Source: Saccoglossus kowalevskii
Lineage: Eukaryota > Hemichordata > Enteropneusta > Harrimaniidae
Assembly: GCF_000003605.2 (NCBI RefSeq)
Contig: NW_003109254.1
Location: 1-33,600, forward strand
Direction: 5' to 3'
DNA: 33,600 nucleotides
Part shown: positions 9,257 to 20,454 of the stretch, piece by piece
How the letters are laid out: every line of letters starts with the position of its first letter
Numbering within the stretch: the stretch's first letter is position 1
Notes under the pieces: model-generated
Databases searched by the model: none
What the model saw: only the letters and a program-made list of their open reading frames with translations
What the model was told of the DNA's origin: nothing
Made by a program: the position numbers and the translations under genes

Positions 9257-9515
9257 GTCGACGACAATACATAATTCTTTGTATTGGGCGAATTTAAAAT
9301 ATATTCAGTTTTTGGAATAACTTCACGTATATTTGAAATATCAATTGTATTGCATCGTCTATCATTTCACGAATTTGTAATCGCTTTTATTAAAATTGAA
9401 ATATTTTTGGAAGACATTTCAAACGTCTATATTAGCATAATCAACATATTTAATTGGTTATAATTGTAAAAATTGTATTTCAAACATTAGTGTTTGAATT
9501 GTGAATCATAATTAC

Positions 9516-9588
9516 TGCCTCGTGTGAGGATCGAACTCACGACCTTCAGATTATGAGACTGACGGGCTGCCTACTGCGCTAACGAGGC
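9516..9588 (-). tRNA. tRNA-Met-CAT: tRNA-Met(CAT) copy 29
   Basis: G24>C opposes C11 and breaks one D-stem pair. Trailer loop CTAA. Confidence 0.82.
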
Positions 9589-9846
9589 GGCGATGACAAT
9601 AAGAACTCTTTGTATTGAGCGAATTTGAAATAAATTCAGTTTTTCGAATAACTTCAGGTATATTTGAAATATCAATTGTTTTGCATCGTGTTTCATTTCA
9701 CGAATTTGTAATCGCTTATATTAAAATTGAAATATTTTTGGAAGACATTTCAAACGTCTATATTAGCATTATGAATATATTTAATTGGTTATAATTGTAA
9801 AAATTATATTTCAAACATCACTGTTTGAATTGTGAATCATAATTAC

Positions 9847-9919
9847 TACCTCGTGTGAGGATCGAACTCACGACCTTCAGATTATGAGACTGACGCGCTG
9901 CCTACTGCGCTAACGAGGC
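9847..9919 (-). tRNA. tRNA-Met-CAT: tRNA-Met(CAT) copy 30
   Basis: C72>U gives a G1-U72 wobble at the end of the acceptor stem. Trailer loop GTGA. Confidence 0.9.
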
Positions 9920-10177
9920 TTCGATGGCAATAACAATTCTTTGTATTGAGCGAATTTGAAATAAATTCAGTTTTTCGAATAACTTCACGTATATTTGAAA
10001 TATCAATTGTATTGCATCGTCTATCATTTCACGAATTTGTAATCGCTTTTATTAAAATTGAAATATTTTTGGAAGACATTTCAAACGTCTATATTAGCAT
10101 TATGAATATATTTAATAGGTTATAATTTACAAAATCATATTTCAAACATCACTGTTTAAATTGTGAATCATAATTAC

Positions 10178-10250
10178 TGCCTCGTGTGAGGATCGAACTC
10201 ACGACCTTCAGATTATGAGACTGACGCGCTGCCTACTGCGCAAACAAGGC
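10178..10250 (-). tRNA. tRNA-Met-CAT: tRNA-Met(CAT) copy 31
   Basis: A9>U and C5>U. Trailer like copy 27, loop GTGA, T4. Confidence 0.87.
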
Positions 10251-10508
10251 GGCGATGACAATAACAATTCTTTGTATTGAGCGAATTTAAAATATATTCA
10301 GTTTTTGGAATAACTTCACGTATATTTGAAATATCAATTGTTTTGCATCGTGTTTCATTTCACGAATTTGTAATCGCTTATATTAAAATTGAAATATTTT
10401 TGGAAGACATTTAAAACGTCTATATTAGCATTATGAATATATTTAATTGGTTATAATTGTAAAAATTATATTTCAAACATCACTGTTTGAATTGTGAATC
10501 ATAATAAC

Positions 10509-10581
10509 TGCCTCATGTGAGGATCGAACTCACGACCTTCAGATTATGAGACTGACGCGCTGCCTACTGCGCTAACGAGGC
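10509..10581 (-). tRNA. tRNA-Met-CAT: tRNA-Met(CAT) copy 32
   Basis: C67>U (wobble with G6). Trailer loop GTGA. Confidence 0.92.
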
Positions 10582-10839
10582 GGCGATGACAATAACAATT
10601 CTTTGTATTGAGCGAATTTGAAATAAATTCAGTTTTTCGAATAACTTCAGGTATATTTGAAATATCAATTGCTTTGCATCGTATTTCATTTCACGAATTT
10701 GTAATCGCTTATATTAAAATTGAAATATTTTTGGAAGACATTTAAAACGTCTATATTAGCATTATGAATATATTTAATTGGTTATAATTGTAAAAATTAT
10801 ATTTCAAACAGCACTGTATGAATTGTGAATCATAATTAC

Positions 10840-10912
10840 TGCCTCGTGTGAGGATCGAACTCACGACCTTCAGATTATGAGACTGACGCGCTGCCTACTG
10901 CGATAACGAAGC
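10840..10912 (-). tRNA. tRNA-Met-CAT: tRNA-Met(CAT) copy 33
   Basis: G10>U breaks the outer D-stem pair; C3>U leaves a wobble. Trailer loop GTGC with the same stem mismatch as copy 28, 1,656 bp away. Confidence 0.8.
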
Positions 10913-11171
10913 GGCGACGACAATACATAATTCTTTGTATTGGGCGAATTTAAAATATATTCAGTTTTTGGAATAACTTCACGTATATTTGAAATATCAA
11001 TTGTATTGCATCGTCTATCATTTCACGAATTTGTAATCGCTTTTATTAAAATTGAAATATTTTTGGAAGACATTTCAAACGTCTATATTAGCATAATCAA
11101 CATATTTAATTGGTTATAATTGTAAAAATTATATTTCAAACATTAGTGTTTGAATTGTGAATCATAATTAA

Positions 11172-11244
11172 TGCCTCGTGTGAGGATCGAACTCACGACC
11201 TTCAGATTATGAGACTGACGCGCTGCCTACTGCGCTAACGAGGC
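11172..11244 (-). tRNA. tRNA-Met-CAT: tRNA-Met(CAT) copy 34
   Basis: Exact consensus. Trailer loop CTAA. Confidence 0.96.
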
Positions 11245-11502
11245 GGCGATGACAATAACAATTCTTTGTATTGAGCGAATTTGAAGTAAATTCAGTTTTT
11301 CGAATAACTTCAGGTATATTTGAAATATCAATTGTTTTGCATCGTGTTTCATTTCAAGAATTTGTAATCGCTTATATTAAAATTGAAATATTTTTGGAAG
11401 ACATTTCAAACGTCTATATTAGCATAATCAATATATTTAATTGGTTATAATTGTAAAAATTATATTTCGAACATTAGTATTTGAATTGTGAATCATAATT
11501 AC

Positions 11503-11575
11503 TGCCTCGTGTGAGGATCGAACTCACGACCTTCAGATTATGAGACTGACGCGCTGCCTACTGCGCTAACGAGGC
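11503..11575 (-). tRNA. tRNA-Met-CAT: tRNA-Met(CAT) copy 35
   Basis: Exact consensus. The trailer hairpin (loop CTAA) has an extra mismatch and a G-U. Confidence 0.95.
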
Positions 11576-11833
11576 GGCGATGACAATAACAATTCTTTGT
11601 ATTGAGCGAATTTGAAATAAATTCAGTTTTTCGAATAACTTCAGGTATATTTGAAATATCAATTGTTTTGCATCGTGTTTCATTTCACGAATTTGTAATC
11701 GCTTATATTAAAATTGAAATATTTTTGGAAGACATTTCAAACGTCTATATTAGCATTATGAATATATTTAATTGGTTATAATTGTAAAAATTATATTTCA
11801 AACATCACTGTTTGAATTGTGAATCATAATTAC

Positions 11834-11906
11834 TGCCTCGTGTGAGGATCGAACTCACGACCTTCAGATTATGAGACTAACGCGCTGCCTACTGCGCTAA
11901 CAAGGC
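11834..11906 (-). tRNA. tRNA-Met-CAT: tRNA-Met(CAT) copy 36
   Basis: C28>U and C5>U wobbles. Trailer loop GTGA. Its 5' spacer carries four one-base deletions. Confidence 0.92.
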
Positions 11907-12160
11907 GGCGATGACAATACAATTCTTTGTATTGAGCGAATTTAAATAAATTCAGTTTTTGAATAACTTCAGGTATATTTGAAATATCAATTGTTTTGCA
12001 TCGTGTTTCATTTCACGAATTTGTAATCGCTTATATTAAAATTGAAATATTTTGGAAGACATTTAAAACGTCTATATTAGCATTATGAATATATTTAATT
12101 GGTTATATTTGTAAAAATTATATTTCAAACATCACTGTTTGAATTGTGAATCATAATTAC
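11907..12160. other. Spacer with a cluster of one-base deletions
   Basis: Relative to the consensus this spacer lacks one base in acaata(a)caattc, attt(g)aaataa, ttttt(c)gaata and the tattttt run, giving a 327-bp unit. No other spacer shows so many. It may be a decayed unit or a locally uncorrected assembly stretch. Confidence 0.75.
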
Positions 12161-12233
12161 TGCCTCGTGTGAGGATCGAACTCACGACCTTCAGATTATG
12201 AGACTGACGCGCTGCCTACTGCGCTAACGAGTC
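12161..12233 (-). tRNA. tRNA-Met-CAT: tRNA-Met(CAT) copy 37
   Basis: C2>A opposes G71 in the acceptor stem. Trailer loop GTGA. First member of the block repeated at copies 54-59. Confidence 0.82.
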
Positions 12234-12490
12234 AGCGACGACAATAATAATTCTTTGTATTGAGAGAATTGAAAATAAATTCAGTTTTTCGAATAACTTC
12301 ACGTATATTTGAAATATAAATTGTATTGCATCGTCTATCATTTCACGAAATTGTAATCGCTTTTATTAAAATTGAAATATTTTTGGAAGACATTTCAAAC
12401 GTCTATATGAGCATTATGAAATATTTAATTGGTTATAATTTACAAAATTATATTTCAAACACCACTGTTTGAATTGTGAATCATAATTAC

Positions 12491-12563
12491 TGCCTCGTGT
12501 GAGGTTCGAACTCACGACCTTCAGATTATGAGACTGACGCGCTGCCTACTGCGCTAACGAGGC
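12491..12563 (-). tRNA. tRNA-Met-CAT: tRNA-Met(CAT) copy 38
   Basis: U59>A in the T loop, outside the key B-box bases. Trailer loop GTGG, T4. Confidence 0.91.
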
Positions 12564-12821
12564 GGCGATGACAATAACAATTCTTTGTATTGAGCGAATT
12601 TGAAATAAAGTCAGTTTTTCGAATAACTTCAGGTATATTTGAAATATCAATTGTTTTGCATCGTGTTTCATTTCACGAATTTGTAATCGCTTTTATTAAA
12701 ATTGAAATACTTTTGGAAGACATTTCAAACGTCTATATTAGCATAATCAATATATTTAATTGGTTATAATTGTAAAAATTATATTTCAAACATCACTGTT
12801 TGAATTGTGAATCATAATTAC

Positions 12822-12894
12822 TGCCTCGTGTGAGGATCGAACTCACGACCTTCAGATTATGAGACTGACACGCTGCCTACTGCGCTAACTAGGC
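12822..12894 (-). tRNA. tRNA-Met-CAT: tRNA-Met(CAT) copy 39
   Basis: C25>U wobble and C5>A, an acceptor mismatch. Trailer loop GTGA. Confidence 0.82.
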
Positions 12895-13152
12895 GGCGAC
12901 GACAATAATAATTCTTTGTATTGGGAGAATTGAAAATAAATTCAGTTTTTCGAATAACTTCAGGTATATTTGAAATATCAATTGTTTTGCATCGTGTTTC
13001 ATTTCACGAATTTGTAATCGCTTATATTAACATTGAAATATTTTTGGAAGACATTTAAAACGTCTATATTAGCATTATGAATATATTTAATTGGTTATAA
13101 TTGTAAAAATTATATTTCAAACAGCACTGTTTGAATTGTGAATCATAATTAC

Positions 13153-13225
13153 TGCCTCGTGTGAGGATCGAACTCACGACCTTCAGATTATGAGACTGAC
13201 GCGCTGCCTACTGCGCTAACGAGGC
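13153..13225 (-). tRNA. tRNA-Met-CAT: tRNA-Met(CAT) copy 40
   Basis: Exact consensus. Trailer loop GTGC. Confidence 0.96.
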
Positions 13226-13484
13226 GGCGACGACAATACGTAATTCTTTGTATTGGGCGAATTTAAAATATATTCAGTTTTTGGAATAACTTCACGTATA
13301 TTTGAAATATCAATTTAATTGCATCGTCTATCATTTCACGAATTTGTAATCGCTTTTATTAAAATTCAAATATTTTTGGAAGACATTTCAAACGTCTATA
13401 TTAGCATAATCAATATATTTAATTGGTTATAATTGTAAAAATTATATTTCAAACATCAGTGTTTGAATTGTGAATCATAATTAC

Positions 13485-13557
13485 TGCCTCATGTGAGAAT
13501 CGAACTCACGACCTTTAGATTATGAGACTGACGCGCTGCCTACTGCGCTAACGAGGC
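13485..13557 (-). tRNA. tRNA-Met-CAT: tRNA-Met(CAT) copy 41
   Basis: C67>U (wobble), C60>U in the T loop, and G42>A, which opposes C28 in the anticodon stem. This three-base haplotype recurs in copies 53, 58, 69 and 77. Trailer loop CTGA. Confidence 0.8.
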
Positions 13558-13815
13558 GGCGATGACAAGAACAACTCTTTGTATTGAGCGAATTTGAAAT
13601 AAATTCAGTTTTTTGAATAACTTCAGGTATATTTGAAATATCAATTGTTTTGCATCGTGTTTCATTTCACGAATTTGTAATCGCTTATATTAAAATTGAA
13701 ATATTTTTGGAAGACATTTAAAACGTCTATATTAGCATTATGAATATATTTAATTGGTTATATTTGTAAAAATTATATTTCAAACATCACTGTTTGAATT
13801 GTGAATCATAATTAC

Positions 13816-13888
13816 TGCCTCGTGTGAGGATCGAACTCACGACCTTCAGATTATGAGACTGACGCGCTGCCTACTGCGCTAACGATTC
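13816..13888 (-). tRNA. tRNA-Met-CAT: tRNA-Met(CAT) copy 42, acceptor stem damaged
   Basis: C2>A and C3>A leave two adjacent acceptor mismatches. Trailer loop GTGA. Confidence 0.72.
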
Positions 13889-14145
13889 GGCGACGACAAT
13901 AATAATTCTTTGTATTGAGAGAATTGAAAATAAATTCAGTTTTTCGAATAACTTCACGTATATTTGAAATATAAATTGTATTGCATCGTCTATCATTTCA
14001 CGAAATTGTAATCGCTTTTATTAAAATTGAAATATTTTTGGAAGACATTTCAAACGTCTATATTAGCATTATGAAATATTTAATTGGTTATAATTTACAA
14101 AATTATATTTCAAACACCACTGTTTGAATTATGAATCATAATTAC

Positions 14146-14218
14146 TGCCTCGTGTGAGGTTCGAACTCACGACCTTCAGATTATGAGACTGACGCGCTGC
14201 CTACTGTGCTAACGAGAC
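14146..14218 (-). tRNA. tRNA-Met-CAT: tRNA-Met(CAT) copy 43
   Basis: U59>A, G12>A (A-C in the D stem) and C2>U wobble. Trailer loop GTGG, T4. Confidence 0.8.
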
Positions 14219-14476
14219 GGCGATGACAATAAAAATTGTTTGTATTGAGCGAATTTGAAATAAATTCAGTTTTTCGAACAACTTCATGTATATTTGAAAT
14301 ATCAATTGTATTGCATCGTCTATCATTTCACGAATTTGTAATCGCTTTTATTAAAATTGAAATATTTTTGGAAGACATTTCAAACGTCTATATAAGCATT
14401 ATGAATATATTTAATTGGTTATAATTGTAAAAATTATATTTCAAACACCACTGTTTGAATTGTGAATCATAATTAC

Positions 14477-14549
14477 TGCCTCGTGTGAGGATCGTACTCA
14501 CGACCTTCAGATTATGAGACTGACGCGCTGCCTACTGCGCTACCGAGGC
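14477..14549 (-). tRNA. tRNA-Met-CAT: tRNA-Met(CAT) copy 44, T-loop damaged
   Basis: U55>A removes the universal pseudouridine-55 site and hits the B box; U7>G opposes A66. Probably weakly transcribed or misfolded. Trailer loop GTGG. Confidence 0.7.
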
Positions 14550-14807
14550 GGCGATGACAATAACAATTCTTTGTATTGAGCGAATTTGAAAAAAATTCAG
14601 TTTTTCGAATAACTTCAGGTATATTTGAAATATCAATTGTTTTGCATCGTGTTTCATTTCACGAATTTGTAATCGCTTTTATTAAAATTGAAATATTTTT
14701 GGAAGACATTTCAAACGTCTATATTAGCATTATGAATATATTTAATTGGTTATAATTGTAAAAATTATATTTCAAACATCAGTGTTTGAATTGTGAATCA
14801 TAATTAC

Positions 14808-14880
14808 TGCCTCGTGTGAGGATCGAACTCACGACCTTCAGATTATGAGACTGACGCGCTGCCTACTGTGCTAACGAGAC
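14808..14880 (-). tRNA. tRNA-Met-CAT: tRNA-Met(CAT) copy 45
   Basis: G12>A (D-stem mismatch) and C2>U wobble. Trailer loop CTGA. Confidence 0.82.
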
Positions 14881-15138
14881 GGCGATGACAATAACAATTG
14901 TTTGTATTGAGCGAATTTGAAATAAATTCAGTTTTTCGAATAACTTCATGTATATTTGAAATATCAATTGTATTGCATCGTCTATCATTTCACGAATTTG
15001 TATTCCCTTTTATTAAAATTCAAATATTTTTGGAAGACATTTCAAACGTCTATATTAGCATAATCAATATATTTAATTGGTTATAATTGTAAAAATTATA
15101 TTTCAAACATTAGTGTTTGAATTGTAAATCATAATTCC

Positions 15139-15211
15139 TGCCTCGTGTGAGGATCGAACTCACGACCTTCAGATTATGAGACTGACGCGCTGCCTACTGC
15201 GCTAACGAGGC
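15139..15211 (-). tRNA. tRNA-Met-CAT: tRNA-Met(CAT) copy 46
   Basis: Exact consensus. Trailer loop CTAA. Confidence 0.96.
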
Positions 15212-15469
15212 GGCGATGACAATAACAATTCTTTGTATTGAGCGAATTTGAAATAAATTCAGTTTTTCGAATAGCTTCAGGTACATTTGAAATATCAATT
15301 GTTTTGCATCGTGTTTCATTTCATGAATTTGTAATCGCTTACATTAAAATTGAAATATTTTTGGAAGACATTTAAAACGTCTATATTAGCATTATGAATA
15401 TATTTAATTGGTTATAATTTTAAAAATTATATTTCAAACAGCATTGTTTGAATTGTGAATCATAATTAC

Positions 15470-15542
15470 TGCCTCGTGTGAGGATCGAACTCACGACCTT
15501 CAGATTATGAGACTGACGCACTGCCTACTGCGCTAACGAGGC
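15470..15542 (-). tRNA. tRNA-Met-CAT: tRNA-Met(CAT) copy 47
   Basis: C23>U wobble with G12. Trailer loop ATGC. Its 5' end abuts an 18-bp insertion built from repeats of its own first bases. Confidence 0.9.
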
Positions 15543-15558
15543 TAACGCCGCTAACTAG
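15532..15558 (-). repeat. 9-bp triplication at the tRNA 5' end of copy 47
   Basis: Plus-strand gctaacgag, gctaacgcc and gctaactag lie in tandem. The first overlaps the tRNA 5' end and the other two displace the normal 5' flank by 18 bp, giving the only 350-bp unit. Slippage or a small templated insertion would explain it. Confidence 0.85.
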
Positions 15559-15819
15559 GCGGCGACGACAATACATAATTCTTTGTATTAGGCGAATTTA
15601 AAATATATTCAGTTTTGGAATAACTTCACGTATATTTGAAATATCAATTGTATTGCATCGTCTATCATTTCACGAATTTGTAATCGCTTTTATTAAAATT
15701 GAAATATTTTTGGAAGACATTTTCAAACGTCTATATTAGCATAATCAATATATTTAATTGGTTATAATTGTAAAATTTATATTTCAAACATCACTGTTTG
15801 AATTGTGAATCATAATTAC

Positions 15820-15892
15820 TGCCTCGTGTGAGGATCGAACTCACGACCTTCAGATTATGAGACTGACGCGCTGCCTACTGCGCTAACGAGGC
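15820..15892 (-). tRNA. tRNA-Met-CAT: tRNA-Met(CAT) copy 48
   Basis: Exact consensus. Trailer loop GTGA, T4 (AAATTTTAC context). Confidence 0.96.
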
Positions 15893-16150
15893 GGCGACGA
15901 CAATAATAATTCTTTGTATTGGGAGAATTGAAAATAAATTCAGTTTTTCGAATAACTTCAGGTATATTTGAAATATCAATTGTTTTGCATCGTGTTTCAT
16001 TTCACGAATTTGTAATCGCTTATATTAACATTGAAATATTTTTGGAAGACATTTAAAACGTCTATATTAGCATTATGAATATATTTAATTGGTTATAATT
16101 GTAAAAATTATATTTCAAACAGCACTGTTTGAATTGTGAATCATAATTAC

Positions 16151-16223
16151 TGCCTCGTGTGAGGATCGAACTCTCGACCTTCAGATTATGAGACTGACGC
16201 GCTGCCTACTGCGCTAACGAGGC
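16151..16223 (-). tRNA. tRNA-Met-CAT: tRNA-Met(CAT) copy 49
   Basis: U50>A opposes A64 in the T stem. Trailer loop GTGC. Confidence 0.83.
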
Positions 16224-16482
16224 GGCGACGACAATACATAATTCTTTGTATTGGGCAAATTTAAAATATATTCAGTTTTTGGAATAACTTCACGTATATT
16301 TGAAATATCAATTGTATTGCATCGTCTATCATTTCACGAATTTGTAATCGCTTTTATTAAAATTCAAATATTTTTGGAAGACATTTCAAACGTCTATATT
16401 AGCATAATCAATATATTTAATTGGTTATAATTGTAAAAATTATATTTCAAACATCAGTGTTTGAATTGTGAATCATAATTAC

Positions 16483-16555
16483 TGCCTCGTGTGAGGATCG
16501 AACTCACGACCTTCAGATTATGAGACTGACGCGCTGCCTACTGCGCTAACGAGAC
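16483..16555 (-). tRNA. tRNA-Met-CAT: tRNA-Met(CAT) copy 50
   Basis: C2>U wobble with G71. Trailer loop CTGA. Confidence 0.92.
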
Positions 16556-16813
16556 GGCGATGACAATAACAATTCTTTGTATTGAGCGAATTTGAAATAA
16601 ATTCAGTTTTTCGAATAACTTCATGTATATTTGAAATATCAATTGTATTGCATCGTCTATCATTTCACGAATTTGTAATCGCTTTTATTAAAATTGAAAT
16701 ATTTTTGGAAGACATTTCAAACGTCTATATAAGCATTATGAATATATTTAATTGGTTATAATTGTAAAAATTATATTTCAAACACCACTGTTTGAATTGT
16801 GAATCATAATTAC

Positions 16814-16886
16814 TGCCTAGTGTGAGGATCGAACTCACGACCTTCAGATTATGAGACTGACGCGCTGCCTACTGCGCTAACGAAGC
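16814..16886 (-). tRNA. tRNA-Met-CAT: tRNA-Met(CAT) copy 51
   Basis: G68>U opposes C5; C3>U leaves a wobble. Trailer loop GTGG. Confidence 0.8.
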
Positions 16887-17144
16887 GGCGATGACAATTA
16901 CAATTCTTTGTATTGAGCGAATTTGAAATAAATTCAGTTTTTCGAATAACTTCAGGTATATTTGAAATATCAATTGTTTTGCATCGTGTTTCATTTCACG
17001 AATTTGTAATCGCTTATATTAAAATTGAAATATTTTTGGAAGACATTTAAAACGTCTATATTAGCATTATGAATATATTTAATTGGTTATAATTGTAAAA
17101 ATTATATTTCAAACAGCACTGTTTGAATTGTGAATCATAATTAC

Positions 17145-17217
17145 TGCCTCGTGTGAGGATCGAACTCACGACCTTCAGATTATGAGACTGACGCGCTGCC
17201 TACTGCGCTAACGAGGC
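17145..17217 (-). tRNA. tRNA-Met-CAT: tRNA-Met(CAT) copy 52
   Basis: Exact consensus. Trailer loop GTGC. Confidence 0.96.
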
Positions 17218-17476
17218 GGCGACGACAATACATAATTCTTTGTATTGGGCGAATTTAAAATATATTCAGTTTTTGGAATAACTTCACGTATATTTGAAAT
17301 ATCAATTGAATTGCATCGTCTATCATTTCACGAATTTGTAATCGCTTTTATTAAAATTCAAATATTTTTGGAAGACATTTCAAACGTCTATATTAGCATA
17401 ATCAATATATTTAATTGGTTATAATTGTAAAAATTATATTTCAAACATCAGTGTTTGAATTGTGAATCATAATTAC

Positions 17477-17549
17477 TGCCTCATGTGAGAATCGAACTCA
17501 CGACCTTTAGATTATGAGACTGACGCGCTGCCTACTGCGCTAACGAGGC
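17477..17549 (-). tRNA. tRNA-Met-CAT: tRNA-Met(CAT) copy 53
   Basis: C67>U, C60>U, G42>A, the copy 41 haplotype. Trailer loop CTGA. Confidence 0.8.
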
Positions 17550-17807
17550 GGCGATGACAAGAACAACTCTTTGTATTGAGCGAATTTGAAATAAATTCAG
17601 TTTTTTGAATAACTTCAGGTATATTTGAAATATCAATTGTTTTGCATCGTGTTTCATTTCACGAATTTGTAATCGCTTATATTAAAATTGAAATATTTTT
17701 GGAAGACATTTAAAACGTCTATATTAGCATTATGAATATATTTAATTGGTTATATTTGTAAAAATTATATTTCAAACATCACTGTTTGAATTGTGAATCA
17801 TAATTAC

Positions 17808-17880
17808 TGCCTCGTGTGAGGATCGAACTCACGACCTTCAGATTATGAGACTGATGCGCTGCCTACTGCGCTAACGAGTC
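17808..17880 (-). tRNA. tRNA-Met-CAT: tRNA-Met(CAT) copy 54
   Basis: C2>A mismatch and G26>A between the D and anticodon stems. Trailer loop GTGA. Confidence 0.82.
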
Positions 17881-18137
17881 GGCGACGACAATAATAATTC
17901 TTTGTATTGAGAGAATTGAAAATAAATTCAGTTTTTCGAATAACTTCACGTATATTTGAAATATAAATTGTATTGCATCGTCTATCATTTCACGAAATTG
18001 TAATCGCTTTTATTAAAATTGAAATATTTTTGGAAGACATTTCAAACGTCTATATGAGCATTATGAAATATTTAATTGGTTATAATTTACAAAATTATAT
18101 TTCAAACACCACTGTTTGAATTGTGAATCATAATTAC

Positions 18138-18210
18138 TGCCTCGTGTGAGGTTCGAACTCACGACCTTCAGATTATGAGACTGACGCGCTGCCTACTGCG
18201 CTAACGAGGC
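18138..18210 (-). tRNA. tRNA-Met-CAT: tRNA-Met(CAT) copy 55
   Basis: U59>A only. Trailer loop GTGG, T4. Confidence 0.92.
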
Positions 18211-18468
18211 GGCGATGACAATAACAATTCTTTGTATTGAGCGAATTTGAAATAAAGTCAGTTTTTCGAATAACTTCAGGTATATTTGAAATATCAATTG
18301 TTTTGCATCGTGTTTCATTTCACGAATTTGTAATCGCTTTTATTAAAATTGAAATACTTTTGGAAGACATTTCAAACGTCTATATTAGCATAATCAATAT
18401 ATTTAATTGGTTATAATTGTAAAAATTATATTTCAAACATCACTGTTTGAATTGTGAATCATAATTAC

Positions 18469-18541
18469 TGCCTCGTGTGAGGATCGAACTCACGACCTTC
18501 AGATTATGAGACTGACACGCTGCCTACTGCGCTAACGAGGC
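18469..18541 (-). tRNA. tRNA-Met-CAT: tRNA-Met(CAT) copy 56
   Basis: C25>U wobble with G10. Trailer loop GTGA. Confidence 0.92.
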
Positions 18542-18799
18542 GGCGACGACAATAATAATTCTTTGTATTGGGAGAATTGAAAATAAATTCAGTTTTTCGA
18601 ATAACTTCAGGTATATTTGAAATATCAATTGTTTTGCATCGTGTTTCATTTCACGAATTTGTAATCGCTTATATTAACATTGAAATATTTTTGGAAGACA
18701 TTTAAAACGTCTATATTAGCATTATGAATATATTTAATTGGTTATAATTGTAAAAATTATATTTCAAACAGCACTGTTTGAATTGTGAATCATAATTAC

Positions 18800-18872
18800 T
18801 GCCTCGTGTGAGGATCGAACTCACGACCTTCAGATTATGAGACTGACGCGCTGCCTACTGCGCTAACGAGGC
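18800..18872 (-). tRNA. tRNA-Met-CAT: tRNA-Met(CAT) copy 57
   Basis: Exact consensus. Trailer loop GTGC. Confidence 0.96.
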
Positions 18873-19131
18873 GGCGACGACAATACGTAATTCTTTGTAT
18901 TGGGCGAATTTAAAATATATTCAGTTTTTGGAATAACTTCACGTATATTTGAAATATCAATTTAATTGCATCGTCTATCATTTCACGAATTTGTAATCGC
19001 TTTTATTAAAATTCAAATATTTTTGGAAGACATTTCAAACGTCTATATTAGCATAATCAATATATTTAATTGGTTATAATTGTAAAAATTATATTTCAAA
19101 CATCAGTGTTTGAATTGTGAATCATAATTAC

Positions 19132-19204
19132 TGCCTCATGTGAGAATCGAACTCACGACCTTTAGATTATGAGACTGACGCGCTGCCTACTGCGCTAACG
19201 AGGC
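19132..19204 (-). tRNA. tRNA-Met-CAT: tRNA-Met(CAT) copy 58
   Basis: C67>U, C60>U, G42>A. Trailer loop CTGA. Confidence 0.8.
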
Positions 19205-19462
19205 GGCGATGACAAGAACAACTCTTTGTATTGAGCGAATTTTAAATAAATTCAGTTTTTTGAATAACTTCAGGTATATTTGAAATATCAATTGTTTTGC
19301 ATCGTGTTTCATTTCACGAATTTGTAATCGCTTATATTAAAATTGAAATATTTTTGGAAGACATTTAAAACGTCTATATTAGCATTATGAATATATTTAA
19401 TTGGTTATATTTGTAAAAATTATATTTCAAACATCACTGTTTGAATTGTGAATCATAATTAC

Positions 19463-19535
19463 TGCCTCGTGTGAGGATCGAACTCACGACCTTCAGATTA
19501 TGAGACTGACGCGCTGCCTACTGCGCTAACGAGTC
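19463..19535 (-). tRNA. tRNA-Met-CAT: tRNA-Met(CAT) copy 59
   Basis: C2>A acceptor mismatch. Trailer loop GTGA. Confidence 0.83.
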
Positions 19536-19792
19536 GGCGACGACAATAATAATTCTTTGTATTGAGAGAATTGAAAATAAATTCAGTTTTTCGAATAACT
19601 TCACGTATATTTGAAATATAAATTGTATTGCATCGTCTATCATTTCACGAAATTGTAATCGCTTTTATTAAAATTGAAATATTTTTGGAAGACATTTCAA
19701 ACGTCTATATGAGCATTATGAAATATTTAATTGGTTATAATTTACAAAATTATATTTCAAACACCACTGTTTGAATTGTGAATCATAATTAC

Positions 19793-19865
19793 TGCCTCGT
19801 GTGAGGTTCGAACTCACGACCTTCAGATTATGAGACTGACGCGCTGCCTACTGCGCTAACGAGGC
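19793..19865 (-). tRNA. tRNA-Met-CAT: tRNA-Met(CAT) copy 60
   Basis: U59>A only. Trailer loop GTGG, T4. Confidence 0.92.
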
Positions 19866-20123
19866 GGCGATGACAATAACAATTCTTTGTATTGAGCGAA
19901 TTTGAAATAAAGTCAGTTTTTCGAATAACTTCAGGTATATTTGAAATATCAATTGTTTTGCATCGTGTTTCATTTCACGAATTTGTAATCGCTTTTATTA
20001 AAATTGAAATACTTTTGGAAGACATTTCAAACGTCTATATTAGCATAATCAATATATTTAATTGGTTATAATTGTAAAAATTATATTTCAAACATCACTG
20101 TTTGAATTGTGAATCATAATTAC

Positions 20124-20196
20124 TGCCTCGTGTGAGGATCGAACTCACGACCTTCAGATTATGAGACTGACACGCTGCCTACTGCGCTAATGAGGC
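20124..20196 (-). tRNA. tRNA-Met-CAT: tRNA-Met(CAT) copy 61
   Basis: C25>U wobble and G6>A, which opposes C67. Trailer loop GTGA. Confidence 0.83.
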
Positions 20197-20454
20197 GGCG
20201 ACGACAATAATAATTCTTTGTATTGGGAGAATTTAAAATAAATTCAGTTTTTCGAATAACTTCAGGTATATTTGAAATATCAATTGTTTTGCATCGTGTT
20301 TCATTTCACGAATTTGTAATCGCTTATATTAACATTGAAATATTTTTGGAAGACATTTAAAACGTCTATATTAGCATTATGAATATATTTAATTGGTTAT
20401 AATTGTAAAAATTATATTTCAAACAGCACTGTTTGAATTGTGAATCATAATTAC

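Larger units (their letters stand above)
12161..14145 (-). repeat. Six-unit block (copies 37-42) duplicated at 17808-19792
   Basis: Copies 37-42 and 54-59 match unit by unit at a constant offset of 5,647 bp. They share tRNA markers (A2; A59; C25>U; consensus; C67>U+C60>U+G42>A), trailer loops, and rare spacer markers such as aaagtcag, gggagaattg, caatttaattg and gacaagaacaactc. Confidence 0.85.
17477..19131 (-). repeat. Five-unit higher-order repeat, block 1 (copies 53-57)
   Basis: 1,655 bp. The marker order is C67>U/C60>U/G42>A; A2; A59; C25>U; consensus, with trailer loops CTGA, GTGA, GTGG, GTGA, GTGC. It is repeated almost identically at 19132-20786. Confidence 0.88.

Noticed and set aside
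14236-14424. Short plus-strand open frame of 62 codons, with near-copies at 14898-15086, 21882-22124 and 31420-31662
   Set aside because: These are the same spacer sequence read in one frame. Most units have stops in that frame, the frames exist only where chance substitutions or small indels remove stops, and the last one runs through tRNA sequence. No protein family is recognisable.
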